Source of the DNA: Acephala macrosclerotiorum
Lineage: Eukaryota; Ascomycota; Leotiomycetes; Helotiales; Mollisiaceae
Direction: 5' to 3'
Assembly (NCBI GenBank): GCA_014904845.1
Contig: MU119207.1
Span: 62,001 to 126,000, forward strand
DNA: 64,000 bases
In this document: positions 22,480 to 33,864 of the stretch, one piece after another
How positions within the stretch are numbered: position 1 is the stretch's first letter
How the letters are laid out: each line of letters starts with the position of its first letter
The notes under the pieces: model-generated
Told to the model about the DNA's origin: nothing
Databases searched by the model: none
What the model saw: the letters and a program-made list of their open reading frames with translations, nothing else
Position numbers and translations under genes: made by a program

Positions 22480-23962
22480 CTTTTAATCGCATTTGTTGGC
22501 CTGTAATCATGAGTTTTGAGCTGGAAAAGACTTTTTCGCATTCAGTCGATATTGTAAGAATAGAGCACATATTTAGAGCCATTTTTCTAATTCGATATAA
22601 TTGAGGATTTTGTAGTTGCGAGACTTAGTATTGAGACAGTGACGTGTTCGTAGAGAAATCGAATCGCGGTGTTTGTAGCTACTTATTTATTTTATCAGTA
22701 AATATATCCTTATTATTTGTATTATTTAGGCAGTTGATTACTGTACTAATTCGATCGGGAGAAAGAGAAGGGAAAGCGTCGATTTCAGTTCGTGGTCGCT
22801 TCGTAGGAATCGTAGATTTGATGGGAGGGAGAGGGAGGGTTGCGTAGTCGGCTTTCCAGAGGTCAAGAATAGCTTTTTTTGCAGTAGGGATTTAGAACTC
22901 TGGTATTGTTGTATCAAGCCACGTCGTACAGTGTTTCTATACTCTTTCAAAGTACTTGAATTTGCTTTGAGATCGAATAGCGATTGCGACGTAGTGTACG
23001 GGTATAGTATCGATTTTAGTAAAGTATTCGTCGAGTTTTATTCAACAATTGAATAATATTGTCTGCAAATGCTCAACAGACGTTAGTAAAAGTTGAATGG
23101 CCTCAACTCGTGCGGGAAGAGTTTGTCGAGGCGTTCGAACGTAATCAAAAAGAGTATTCAATGTTACTATATAGTCAGAAAAAACCTTGCGATCATTAGA
23201 CGTGTCTTTTCTTTTTGCTCGTTTAGTGTAAATATAAAAAGGCTTCAAAATTACTATAGTCTTTTTTAGTATTTTCCAATCGTTACTATTTAATTTATTA
23301 TACTTTAAAAAGTATTTCCTTTTTTCTATAGTGTAATTCTAGTCTGCTTTTTTCTTAAAACTATGTAATTCGTTCTCGTTGAACTCGACAAATCGTGTGA
23401 ACTTTTCTCGCAAATTCAATGCTCTTTTAATTATACTGTAAAAAGAATTCTATTACGTTGTATTATCGATAACGAGTTTAAAGTAATTGTATTCCGTGAA
23501 TACTATATTATCCACTTTTAGAACAAATTCGAATATCTTACGGCGTTGCGAAATTTTGCAAATAAAAATAATAAAATTGTAAAGCTTATTAATCGATTTA
23601 CGTTTCCTCTATAATTCGAGTTCTTTTTGTGTGTCTAATGTAGCTTTCGATAATTTTGCAGAGATAATGAACTTCTCTACTTCTTTTCCATAGAGAAACG
23701 CCTTCGCAGAGAGGTTAATGACGTGGTCAAAGTATTGCAAACGTTAAACCTTCTTTTGTTTCTTCGTGAGATACCGGTATAATTCGCTCAAAACCGCGTT
23801 AATCGCTATATCGTTATTCGTAGCGTTATCTGTAACGAAGTATCCAATATTGTCTTCAAAGTCGTAGTCTTTAATAATTGATATAATGATTTGTGCTTGA
23901 TTTTCGTCGGAATATAGTCTTTTCAAATGTCTAATTGCAAGCAAAACCTGAAATCGAATCAA
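22480..23962 (-). pseudogene. hAT transposase remnants
   Basis: On the minus strand, 23744-23962 encodes 'DNIGYFVTDNATNNDIAINA', matching the catalytic-region block 'VTDNAxNNDT' of hAT transposases. About 1.2 kb downstream, near 22480-22565, 'STECEKVFSSSKLMITGQQ' followed by ADIIE matches the C-terminal dimerisation domain (usual form SAExERVFSxAxxxxxxxRxxLxxxxIE). Frames between them are interrupted by many stops. No intact transposase remains. Confidence 0.8.
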
Positions 23963-25290
23963 TTAATAAAAATCGTTTGCGACGCGACTGTACCACGCTA
24001 TACCCGATTCGTAAAACAACAATACCATCACCGAAAAATAATATTATAACGCCGAAAATCATTAAAATCATCAATGTACCGTCTAATTACGCCTCGTATA
24101 ATCAATATAGTGGCAAACGATGTCCAAAAGTACCATATAGTTCGAAGAACTCCAAAGATTGAAAAAAAAGTACACCTTTGATAAAAAGCGCCCGAGATTC
24201 GTTTTCAATTGCTCCTAGCGTAGTAAAAACGCTTTTATTACTCACCCGCGAATTATATCAACTACTAAAAGCAAGATCGATCCTACTACTAAATACACGA
24301 CCTTTAGAAGCTTATAAAACAAGTTATTAATCATTAGACTCAAAAATAACTAGCAAATAACGATAAAAACTACCACAGTATCGATAAACCGATTTTCGAT
24401 GTATTTAACTAGTAGATTGATATTCATTCGTGTCTACAAACGTTCAAGCAAAATTTGCAGTATATTTTTACTCTTTTTCTCTGAATACTCAATATCAACT
24501 CGATGTGCAACTAATAAATAGCGCTCCTTAGTCTTCGGATTATTTTCCTTTCCAACGATAAATTCTTCTTTTCCAGTCGCATAACAGTACTCACAATACC
24601 ATACAATTTTCCTCCGTTACTCCTTTTTTTAGATACTTATCGATCGACTCGTTTGAAAAATCTCAAAAGAGTATAGTAGAAAATTATACTATACGAAGAC
24701 TTTGAATAATCGAGTGCAATATAGATTCAATTTAATGTAATACTTTAATTTAATTAATAATTTATAATCTCGCGAAATCCTAGTATATATTAGATTATAT
24801 TCAGCGTTATCTCGAGCGGTTTCGAGTATTTAATGCGTCAATTTTGAGATTATATTAGTAAGAATAATATTAAGGACGATTAGCGCATTTGCAGGTAGTT
24901 CTACAACTGGTTCTTAAAAAAGAGAGTCTAACGAATATTGAATAGAATTAAAACGAAGGTTTGCACTTTTTTTAGAGATACGCTCTCTTTTTTGCACGTA
25001 GGAATTCATAGTATTATAGATAATGGAAAAGAGTAAAAAATAATGATGATTTCTTAGTAACTTCTAAAACCTACGCTTCTATAATACTAAGCTAACCTGA
25101 TTTATACTTTAAAACCAGCTACTGCACTTCGATATTTACATTTTCGATCAATGGAAAAATTGGGAAAGATGATAAGACTATAAATGGAAACTTTCCAGCT
25201 TTTACAACGCTGGGAAGGATGGGAAGGGAAGATTACGATATTCGCTATGGAAAGCAGGCAAGTTGAAGGTTTTCACCTTCCTATCCGTGT

Positions 25291-25317
25291 CGGCAGGATA
25301 GGAAGGTTGATTCGCTG
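25291..25317 (-). repeat. hAT right terminal inverted repeat
   Basis: Reverse complement starts CAGCGAATCAACC and continues identically to the left repeat through CCTGCCG. Confidence 0.9.
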
Positions 25318-25325
25318 GGGTCACC
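25318..25325. repeat. hAT target-site duplication, right
   Basis: GGGTCACC, directly abutting the right inverted repeat. Confidence 0.9.
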
Positions 25326-26724
25326 TTTCACGGTCACACGCGCAACGCCATTGTCGTACTTTCCGGAGATGCGCCTGAAGTACTTGGATCCGGAGCCACT
25401 TTGCACATGACGCTTGAAGAGCTTCTGCACTTGAGTGTACCCCATATGGCAGACATTGGACATCTTCTGCAAGATGACGCCTCGGTACAGCTTGTCATTT
25501 GGTCTGTTGGCGAGGAGTTGCAGAAGGCGGTAAATGTAATCCCAAATTATGGCACTTGCGACGGCATTGTGGACCATTTCAAAGATCGCGATGCTGATGT
25601 GCTTATCTGTGTAGACTAGCATCATTCTACCTTTTTCATCTCTGACTAGCTCTAGTCTGCTAAAGAACCAGAGGTTGACATCATGAGCACGCACAATTGA
25701 TTATGTGCAATATAAACTCAGATCGTTCTAGAATCAATTCGCTAGCTGACTAGGGAAGGTAAAGGCCAGCATTAACAGCCACAACAAGCTCAGCCATTGT
25801 TTCTTAGCATCTTCTAGGATCCGTGACATGGCAGGATTGTCCATAGTTTTCTTCGCTGTAGAATACTGTGAAGCAATACTTGAAGGAGTCAACAGAACGA
25901 AGGCTGTTGACCTGCATGCTATTCAATATGAAAGTATAGTCGCCTAGGCCATTGTTGATCCTCTCTGAGTACTGTTCAAGAAGAGACTTGGTACCACCAT
26001 GCTTGAGCAGATTCAAGAGTAAATCGGAACCTGGCTATAACGTCCCGTAAATTCCACTCGGGCATAATTTTCCAAGGCCCATGTCCCAATGATTGGTCTA
26101 CAGGGTATTATAGGACATCGCCATTTCTGGCACCTTCCTTCATAGGCTTAATTCGTTGACTCTTATCAAAGGAGCGCCAGTATTGCTCGATTTTGTCCGA
26201 ATGAAGTCTGTACTTGCGCATGAGGTCTCGATGCTACTCTTGACCATTTCAGGTCTCCTTGACATTGATGGGTCCATTTTGTGGCAATGGATCGAAGAAG
26301 GAGTTTTGAGTCCGGTACGAGCTGGTTGTCTTCGTCGGCTCGTTTGCAGCTAGCGAACGCTTGCGCAAGTCTCCTCGAAGAATGTGTGAGCGTCCATATC
26401 ACTTTACTGCTGTATATTCCGAAGTGTGTGGACTCAAGGAAGGCAGTGCAGTTTTGCGCGGATGCTGGAGATGGATGTTAGTATAATTAACAGTTTGTCC
26501 CTACCCAAGACTAAAAACACATTTAGGCGTGCATGTAAAAGCGGACAGCCTCGTAGCCTCGTCGCTCCTGCTGATTGGTTAAAAAGATGCGCTAAGCCAT
26601 AACAGACCGAAGAAAGCTGGGACAACGCGGCAACTAGCGGGTCAAGCGGCCGCCCCATGCTTTTATTGATCGTTCAAAAAAGTCTCCATCACTTTCTGCA
26701 CAGATGGAAAATTGTCCTTAGATA

Positions 26725-28165
26725 ATGGCAGACCCAAAGGTAAAAAACTGTTGATAAGGCTTGAAATCATTGTTAATAATCGTAGGATCCCGTCGCGAAG
26801 GTGCTGCCGAAGCCCAATCCCATTTGGAAATACCTTGGGTTTGGGGAAAACTTCCGTCCGAGATTACCTGGTCGCAACTGGATGATTTTCTTATCCGTTA
26901 CTGGAGCCTTCACAACTGCTGTTATATACGATAAGAGAGAGAAGAAGAGAGCTCAACGAAGATGGGCAAAAGCTGTGGAACACATAGGAAAGGAGCCCCT
27001 CCCGGACTCGAGAGCGATGCCAAGAAAGATCTCGGTCTTCCTAGAAGCTCCACCAGGGGATGGGCTCAGGATTTCGCAGGATCACTTCAAAGAATATGTG
27101 AAGCCAATATTGGTTGCTTCAGGACTAGATTGGGAGTTCATCCAGGGTCGGAAAGAAGGCGATGTTCGTGCTGAAATAGTAGAAAAGATTCGCAATTCGA
27201 GGTTACCACCAGACGAGCGGGAAGAGGATGCCATCACGGAATCACGGCGAAAGAGTGGCATCCCTGAGTTCGAGGGCCCGGGGGGCGATATTATCATTGG
27301 ACGACATACGTGGAAGGAATATGTCAGGGGAGTACATGAGGGTTGGCTGGGACCTCTCACGGAGCCACCCAAGCCTGAAGAGAAATCTGTAGAAGCGGGC
27401 AATGGAGATACGGCAGCAGAAACACCAGTTGAGGCGATGCCTGGAATCACAATCACCTCTACACCGAGGGAAGCCGACGAGGCACCCCCGCCAGCCGAGG
27501 ACGCAGCGAAAACGGACGACAAGCCGAAGAAACCTCCTCAACCACCACCTTTCATCACGACCGCTGAATACCAAAATGCCACTGCTCCGCCAGACTTGCC
27601 CTCCGAATTTGATCCATCGCAACCGATTGAATTTCCTCACATCCTTGGCTTCCTGAATACACCAACACGATTATACCGATTCCTCAACCGACGCCATCTC
27701 GCAGATAAGATTGGCCGTGAAACAGCAGCCGTCATTCTTGCTACGTACCGACCATACCATACCACCTCTAACTCTTCAGCCGAATCTTCATTCTCTGTAG
27801 ACACAGACCGGTCACCTCAGGGCAACAGCCAAAGTACACCTCAAACCGCCGAGCAGCAGACTGTACTGACAGAAGAGGAAAAGGGATGGCACAAAAGTGT
27901 ACGAGTTCGGAAGGATGGTGAGCCGGAAAGAACGTGGTTGGAACCCATCGTCTTAGATCCACGGATTGCGTCGAGAATGCGGAGATTCGAGCTAACCCCC
28001 GAAGAAGAGGCTAGAGCGAAGGCTATCGTTGTTCCCGAAGAAGAAGTCGAAGGATGGATCAAAGGAAGCTTACGAAGCCTAGGGAGAGAAGGGTTGAAAG
28101 TTATTGGGTTCGCAAAGGAGAAGAAACCTACACCTGCGGAAGGCGACGAGGAGGTCTTGGAGTAG
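26725..28165 (+). CDS. TIM54: mitochondrial inner-membrane translocase subunit Tim54
   Basis: Subunit of the TIM22 complex that inserts carrier proteins into the mitochondrial inner membrane. CDS join(26725..26739,26786..28165), 464 aa. The short first exon encodes MADPK, and the 46-nt intron ends in CGTAG. The N-terminal part NPIWKYLGFGENFRPRLPGR precedes a single membrane segment (about residues 32-48, WMIFLSVTGAFTTAVIYD), then a basic stretch and the conserved intermembrane-space domain (KISVFLEAPPGDGLR, HFKEYVKPILVASGLDWEFI). The middle has a Pro/Ala-rich linker. The C-terminal part shows IEFPHILGFLNTPTRLYRFL and DPRIASRMRRFELT, typical of filamentous-fungal Tim54. Confidence 0.92.
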
Positions 28166-28572
28166 ACAGCTGTAACATAATGGGAGTGCTGTAAGATAAG
28201 CTCTGGGATACCCTTGATGTATTGTGAGGGTATTGCTATATGTATTTGTACATCATAGTGGGGAATAATGGGGAACGGTCACACTATAGTATCTGAGGCC
28301 ATGTGGATGAAGGAATAACGCAAATACCATGAAGTCTCCTCTGCATTTTTCTACATGTCTGTCATGCTATGCCCTGCGAACTTTTGTCTATGTCCCCTCG
28401 TAAACTCATGCATAAGGCATCGCATGCTAACTTCCGAGAAAATGCACAAGCCCGCCACTAATAATCCACCTAGGCTCCACTTCTATGCTGATACAATCTC
28501 CAAATCTGCCCTTTGGTATGTGAAGCAGAGAGGTGATGACAACGTTGAAAGAGCACAATTCTGGTGCAGTGC
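28166..28572. other. convergent 3' flanks of TIM54 and NAT1
   Basis: About 400 bp without coding signal. The long plus-strand ORF at 28355-29146 is a shadow of NAT1. Confidence 0.45.
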
Positions 28573-31214
28573 TCACGCCTTTGCTGCAAATATCGTGGCT
28601 TTAGGCCATTTGGCCGCAGCCTTGGTTCGGTATCCGTCGAGTTCACTGCTCTTCCATAAGGCCAAAAGCTCCAACGCCTCGATTGCCTCCTCCATAGTGA
28701 TGGTCGGCAGGTTTACGACTGCTGCAACATCTCTCTCAACAGCTAAGGGCGAATCTGGCTTCAACAGCTTTCGAACTTTGAGGGCTAATAGCGTTCGTCG
28801 TGCACAGTCCTTGTGCTTGGCAAGATATTCATCGTTGTACTTTGAAAGGTCAACAGATGCGGGGAGAAGGGTAAATTCCGATTTGACGACTTCAGCAGAC
28901 TTTGGTGGTAGAACGTCTGAGTCCTTATCCAGGGCAAGCTTGAAACGGACAACCTGCCCATGGACTTTGGAATGCTCCTTGTCGAGTGCGGAAGCAGCTA
29001 GAAGACATTTCAGCGCGAGGAGATATTTTCCTGCGAGAATGTTAGTAGTCACATCAAATTATAAATCTCCATTACTTACTTCTTCGAATGTACACCTCGA
29101 AGCCCGTAATTTGTGCATCAATGTTCTTCGGACTGAACTGCAATAGTGGTGTCAAAAACTTCATGGCGTCGTTCATGGGCTCAGTCGTAGCAGCGAGTTT
29201 GGCTCCATCGGGATCGTCGTCCTTCTTCTTAGGATCATCACTTCCAGGAGCGGTTGGCTTGTTGGGTTCTGCTTTCTTTGCTGCAAGCTCCCGCTCCGCC
29301 TTTTGAGCTTCTTTCCGCGCCTTCTTTGCCGCCTTCTTCCTCTCAGCTGCATCTTCGGCATCCCCACTCCCGACTCCATTGGTGCCATTCATCAATGGCT
29401 TGTCATGAATCTTGATGTATACATCGATCGCCGAGAGAGCAGCACGGCTGTAGAATGGATGTTCGCGCAAGTGGTCTTCCCATCGCATCATCTCGACATA
29501 AGCCCGAATTTGTCCCTTTCGGAGGGAGAAGCTGTGGAAATCGAACTGATCCTCTTGCCACACATCGAAAATGTTGTAAATAGAGGTGAACCGCTTCAGA
29601 GCAAGACCAATCTTCCCTTGTCGTACGTATGATTGTCCATCTTCTGTTAAGAACCAGACGCATTGCATGTCGTGTAGATCGGCAAGTGGACCCCCAACTG
29701 TTTCTGCTCGGGTGAACAGGCCCATTGTCTTGATTGCAGCTTCACTCTCGTCATTTCGGAGCTGATATTTGGCAGCTTTAGTGTTGATATGTCTGTCTCT
29801 TATGTCGAGAGCTCGTGCTTGCTCCATGACCTCGGAGGCTTTTTGCGTGTTGCCGTAGTGCTTCCATATCCGGGCCTTGGTCATGTGGAAATCGACGCTT
29901 TCAGGCTCCAACTCAATCGCCTTTTCAATATACTCTATCGCCTTATCCAAATCTCGGCTCAGGTAGTAATTGTAGTGCTGAGCAAGGAAATAATAAGCGG
30001 CCGAGGCACCCTTCGACGTGTCGCCATTCCTTTTTGGTTCTTCACTAGCTGAGCTCTTATCGGAGTCGATGTATTGCTGGACGATTGATGGTAAAATCTC
30101 TTTTTTCGAGGAGTCGGAGTAGAGATGCTTTAGATTCGCAAAGGTAGATGGAACGCCTTTGTCAAGCATCCGACGAATGTACTTGCTTGCAGCTTCTTGG
30201 AAGTCGTCGTCTGTTTTTCATGAGTTACGTTGCTTTAATGAGCTCCAAAGGAAATTCGTACCGTGTAGAAAATCTAAGGGCAATCGACGAGCAGCGTCAC
30301 ATCGGGGATATTTCTCGGCATACCCATCGTAAACTGCCTTACGAAGTTTGATATCCTTGGGATCAATTTCCATTGCTTCAATCAGACCATCATAATACTT
30401 CTTGTACTCAGAGTTTCGGTCAAGCAGCGCACGGTACGCTTTAGCAGCTTCCTCTTTCCGGTCAAGCTTGGCGAGGTACGTTGCTCGAAGCTCTAGAACT
30501 GCAAGTCTATCGAGATTATATTTGCCCGCCGATTCCAAATGCTCCAAAGCCTTTTGGATATCACCCTGCTCGGCAATCAACGAATTCTTGTACATGACAG
30601 CCTCTGAATTTTCGAAATCTGACTTGGGAGGCGGGTGTTTGAGAGTGTCCTCATAAGCAGTAAGAACACGTTCCGCCTCTGCAAGCTCACCATTCAAGTG
30701 GTGTGCCACAGCCAGCGCTGTCCAACTCTGACGTAGAGTAGACCTCGCTGTCAACATCGCTCTTCGGCTGACAATGTACCCTTGGTAATCTCGCATCTGT
30801 ATTTGGAGGAGAGCCAGATCCCGCTGGATCTGAGCAGAGTCCGGTTCCAATCGCAGCGCAAATTTGTATGCCTTGATAGCTTCCTCGAAGTTCTTTACTG
30901 CCCGGTATAGCAGGCCATAGACATGCCAACATACGTGCGACTTCATATCGCATTGGAGAGCGACCTTCGCAAGAGCAAAGGCTTCGTCTGTCTTGCCTTG
31001 GGAGTTCATGATGAGAGCTTTCATTGCCAATGTATCGCCATGTTTAGGATTTTTTCGCAGGATCTGATCCGCAGCTTTGACACCTATAAAGAGTTAGCAG
31101 GAGTAATTTTTAGGAAGAGAAGGGGAAAATGCCTTTCTTATATTGTTTGTCTTCATAATTGCGAACAACTGTTCGAAAGAGCGACTGCTCTTTCGCACTC
31201 AGTTGTTGGGGCAT
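28573..31214 (-). CDS. NAT1: N-terminal acetyltransferase A auxiliary subunit Nat1 (Naa15)
   Basis: Ribosome-anchoring TPR subunit of NatA, which acetylates nascent N-termini with catalytic partner Ard1/Naa10. CDS complement(join(28573..29030,29080..30210,30262..31083,31133..31214)), 830 aa, the usual length. It starts MPQQLSAKEQSLFRTVVRNY. Tandem TPR helices follow, including ADQILRKNPKHGDTLAMKAL, CWHVYGLLYRAVKNFEEAIK and YNYYLSRDLDKAIEYIEKAI. A Lys/Ala/Glu-rich segment (KKAAKKARKEAQKAERELAA, about residue 600) is typical of Naa15. Intron 1 appears to have a GC donor (AAAG|GCATTT): no GT is near, and splicing there joins QYKKG to VKAADQ as in the family. Confidence 0.95.
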
Positions 31215-31596
31215 GATGCAGAGACCTCTTCGTCGGAATCAAATTCAATAGCGCGTAGAGTCAGCGACGTAAGAAGAGGTACAGCGCAGGTCCTGAGAGG
31301 AAGGCTTCGTAGTGGGGTGGGAGAGAAGGCAACGCAACTTCAGCGGACGCTTGAGGGAATGAATGACCACTGTAGAATGCCCCAGACGTACAGAGTAATT
31401 GCAGGTGCGAAGGACCTGATTTACAAGAGAATGTGGTTGAAAAAAGTGTAGATTCCCTTGTCGTGTGTGCAAGGTGAGAGCTCGTCGAGCCATCGATATC
31501 CGTCATGGCGGTTTTGACAGGGGTGTTTGGCTAACCGCAAAAAGGGTCGCTCCGAGCTTTTCTGGCTGACTCCAATAGTACCTCACTTTCAGCACC
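31215..31596. promoter_or_regulatory. divergent NAT1/BNA7 intergenic region
   Basis: About 380 bp between divergent starts. No further gene seen. Confidence 0.45.
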
Positions 31597-32478
31597 ATGA
31601 ACGGTCTTTCACACCTCACGACTCCATACCCAAATGGGTCCGATGCTACGAAACTCAACACTGTTGATATTTGGCTTCCGGCGTCTGCCCCGCACATAGA
31701 TGCGGTGGGGGAGAGCAAAGTTTGGGTGGTTTATATCCATGGAGGTGCTTGGCGAGACCCGGAGGTAGACTCGAAAAGCCTTGTGCCAGCTATCAATGTC
31801 CTTCGAAATTCTTCCTCTCGAGACTCCTTTGCAGGCTTTGCAGCTATAAATTACCGATTGTCTTCGTACCCTCAGCATCCTCGCGATCCAAGTACGCCCA
31901 ATGACCTATCGAGGAACGTCCACCACCCTACCCATGTACTCGACGTAGCACATGCTCTTTTATATCTCCAAGAACAGTATCAGATCGATGGTTGCTATAT
32001 GCTTGTTGGACATAGCGCCGGTGCAACGATGGCCTTTCAGTTACATCAATCACTATTGCCGGGAAAAGCTCTACCTAGACCCTCAAGTGTGCTTGGGATA
32101 GCGGGCATCTACAACTTTGAGTCGTTTGTGGAGTCCCACAGTGGGATCTCAGCATACAAGGAGATTATGGACAATGCTTTCCCCGAAAGGGAGATCTGGG
32201 ACGAGGCATCTCCACATTCCAGCGATCGGAACAAAGAAACGTTGTGGGAACATGCCCCAATCGTTGTCATCTCTCGCTCCGTAGATGACGAGCTTGTCGA
32301 GAAAGCCCAAGCATCGTTGATGCTAGAACGTGCTCGGTCGATCCCAAGAGCTACTGAGAAAGTCCATTTTCTCGAGGAAAGTGGTGCACACGACCAAATC
32401 TGGAGTTCCGGTGACATCTTGGCTTCTCTAGTGGTCAAGACTTTGGGACTTTTCACCGATACGTCAAAGCACTCTTAG
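31597..32478 (+). CDS. BNA7: kynurenine formamidase (alpha/beta hydrolase)
   Basis: Hydrolyses N-formylkynurenine to kynurenine in tryptophan breakdown and de novo NAD synthesis. Intronless, 293 aa. The HGGAW oxyanion motif is at residues 48-52. The nucleophile elbow GHSAG has Ser at residue 140. The probable acid and base are in RSVDDELV and GAHDQIW near the C-terminus. The fungal Bna7 family has the same HGGxW and GxSxG arrangement and length. Other small alpha/beta hydrolases share the fold, but the sequence around IAGIYNFESFVESH fits formamidases. Confidence 0.87.
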   Translation: MNGLSHLTTPYPNGSDATKLNTVDIWLPASAPHIDAVGESKVWVVYIHGGAWRDPEVDSKSLVPAINVLRNSSSRDSFAGFAAINYRLSSYPQHPRDPSTPNDLSRNVHHPTHVLDVAHALLYLQEQYQIDGCYMLVGHSAGATMAFQLHQSLLPGKALPRPSSVLGIAGIYNFESFVESHSGISAYKEIMDNAFPEREIWDEASPHSSDRNKETLWEHAPIVVISRSVDDELVEKAQASLMLERARSIPRATEKVHFLEESGAHDQIWSSGDILASLVVKTLGLFTDTSKHS

Positions 32479-33046
32479 CCTTGTCCTGCTCAACAATCGG
32501 TTTTCGGGAGACTTTGGATGTCAAAGTGTCCTGAAGTGGGGTCCATTGATATTGGTCCCAAATTAAGGAAAGCTGGAGTTGGCCAAAGTAGCAGGATGAC
32601 ACGTGGGATGTTCATAAGAAGTTCTTGGACTTCAATTTAGAAGTACGTCCAGCTTCGGAACAATCTCTTGCCTAAGTTTACGACTTGCTCCCAGCCAGTA
32701 CAGGAAAGCTGTTAGATGAGAAGTAAAGCTCAAGAAAAGAGATTGTATCTGGTCGAGGTCGTTTTTCAAACGTGTGGTTGTTTTCAGCATTGATTGATTT
32801 CCTGAACTCAAAAATGTCCAAGGGCAGCGCTAGGCCTTTAGAAAAGTCTCACAAGGTCTTCAGCAATGAAGCATTTCTATTGTCTACTTTCTCCAGCGCG
32901 CAAGAAGTCTACCCAACCAGATCGCTCCCAGACGCCCAGGCTCAACCAAAAGGATCGCACAACCAACAAACACCGCAACCATCATCGTCGTCATTGTCAT
33001 AAAAAATAAAATAAAATTAGCGAGAAGTCCCACACTGAATGCGCCT
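32479..33046. other. convergent 3' flanks
   Basis: About 570 bp. A 76-codon ORF at 32772-33002 has no motif. No gene supported. Confidence 0.4.
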
Positions 33047-33864
33047 TTACTGATCCCATTCAGTGATCTCCCAATCTGTCGCTCCATCCTCGATGATGAG
33101 TCTCAGACGCTCAATTCTCCATTCGGTGTACAGAGTTCTGGTAGCACCAGCTGCCTTCCGATGAGCCTCGCCAACACTACCATTCTTCGCATCTTCTGGG
33201 GATCGCCAGACGCAGGTCGCAAGATTTCTTCCTTCGCTGTCCGGAGATCCAAACCAGTATCTACAAATAAGTGTCAGTACTACATCATTTCGCAACATCA
33301 TTTCGCAAGTCACGAGGAACTCACTTCAAGAAGCCTCCGCTTTTGGTTGCCTCTGCATGAGCTGCCTTATCGAGAACGCCGAGATCTGCATATACGGTAG
33401 TTGGCGGGATGCGACTTCTGAAAACTACAATGTAGAACTTTTCTAGACGTGGGGAGTGGGGGTCAGCATGCATCCCCACGGGGGGCTAGCGTCATGGGAA
33501 TGCAGGTACCTTTTTTCCACTGGTAGTTCGATACAGCAGCCAGTCTCTTGACATTCTCAATTACTTCTGACCAGTTGAAGGTTTCAACATAGTTTGCAGT
33601 AGCATAATCCTTCTTCAAGCTCTTGAGCGCTACAAGAGCTCGTGCCAAAAGCTGATTGGGAATATCTAGGGTTCGGAGATCAAGCAAATGAGGTAGTTCC
33701 TCATATGGTGAGACGATGAGAAAGTTGTTCTTGATTTCATCGCTGATCTCCTGGACTTGGATAGAGACTTGTGTGTTGGAGTCCTTGATGCCGGATGGAA
33801 AGGTGGAAATCTCAGTTCTGGTCAAAACCTCCAACGGGAGAGGAACGATCGTGGTTGCAGCCAT
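33047..33864 (-). CDS. UPF0643 family protein, function unknown
   Basis: CDS complement(join(33047..33260,33325..33442,33510..33864)), 228 aa. The chosen start gives MAATTIVPLPLEVLTRTEIS. Splicing at two introns (64 and 67 nt) yields 'YQWKKEKFYIVVFRSRIPP', then 'SGGFLKYWFGSP' and 'NLATCVWRSPEDA', closing with WRIERLRLIIEDG. This reads like the fungal UPF0643 family, with a layout reminiscent of small alpha/beta ferredoxin-like proteins. No catalytic motif is obvious. The open frame above 33864 starts only with a non-ATG codon, so the start is fairly secure. Confidence 0.75.

Larger units (their letters stand above)
22005..25317 (-). mobile_element. hAT-superfamily DNA transposon, 3,313 bp, decayed
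   Basis: The ends are CAGCG...CGCTG inside 27-bp terminal inverted repeats that differ at two positions. The element is flanked by a perfect 8-bp target duplication GGGTCACC (21997-22004 and 25318-25325); 8 bp is the hAT hallmark. The interior is strongly AT-rich with many stops, as after repeat-induced point mutation. Transposase remnants are on the minus strand. Subterminal copies of the CCTTCCTATCC core occur in both orientations near the ends. The element is inactive and its orientation follows the transposase. Confidence 0.9.
21330..26480 (-). pseudogene. decayed fungal gene split by a hAT transposon
   Basis: Host sequence lies at 25326-26480 (5' part) and 21330-21996 (3' part). Removing the transposon and one copy of the 8-bp duplication joins 'GVARVTVKG' to 'DPEALTRQSSRLYYTFRLCQ' in frame, so the two halves are one gene. 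Recognisable blocks are GGTKSLLEQYSERINNGLGD, NVCHMGYTQVQKLFKRHVQS and, in other frames, EPGMAEGALKALNSFIIEKT and GILPWDYGYLNAVYFGHYKM. The gene is dead independently of the transposon: a TAG lies at 21747-21749 (minus strand), frameshifts occur near 21680 and in the FIIEKTGT region, and the 5' end has more stops. It resembles a large uncharacterised fungal family that I recall but cannot name with certainty. No function is proposed. Confidence 0.6.

Noticed and set aside
28355..29146. 263-codon plus-strand ORF
   Set aside because: Antisense shadow of the NAT1 3' exons.
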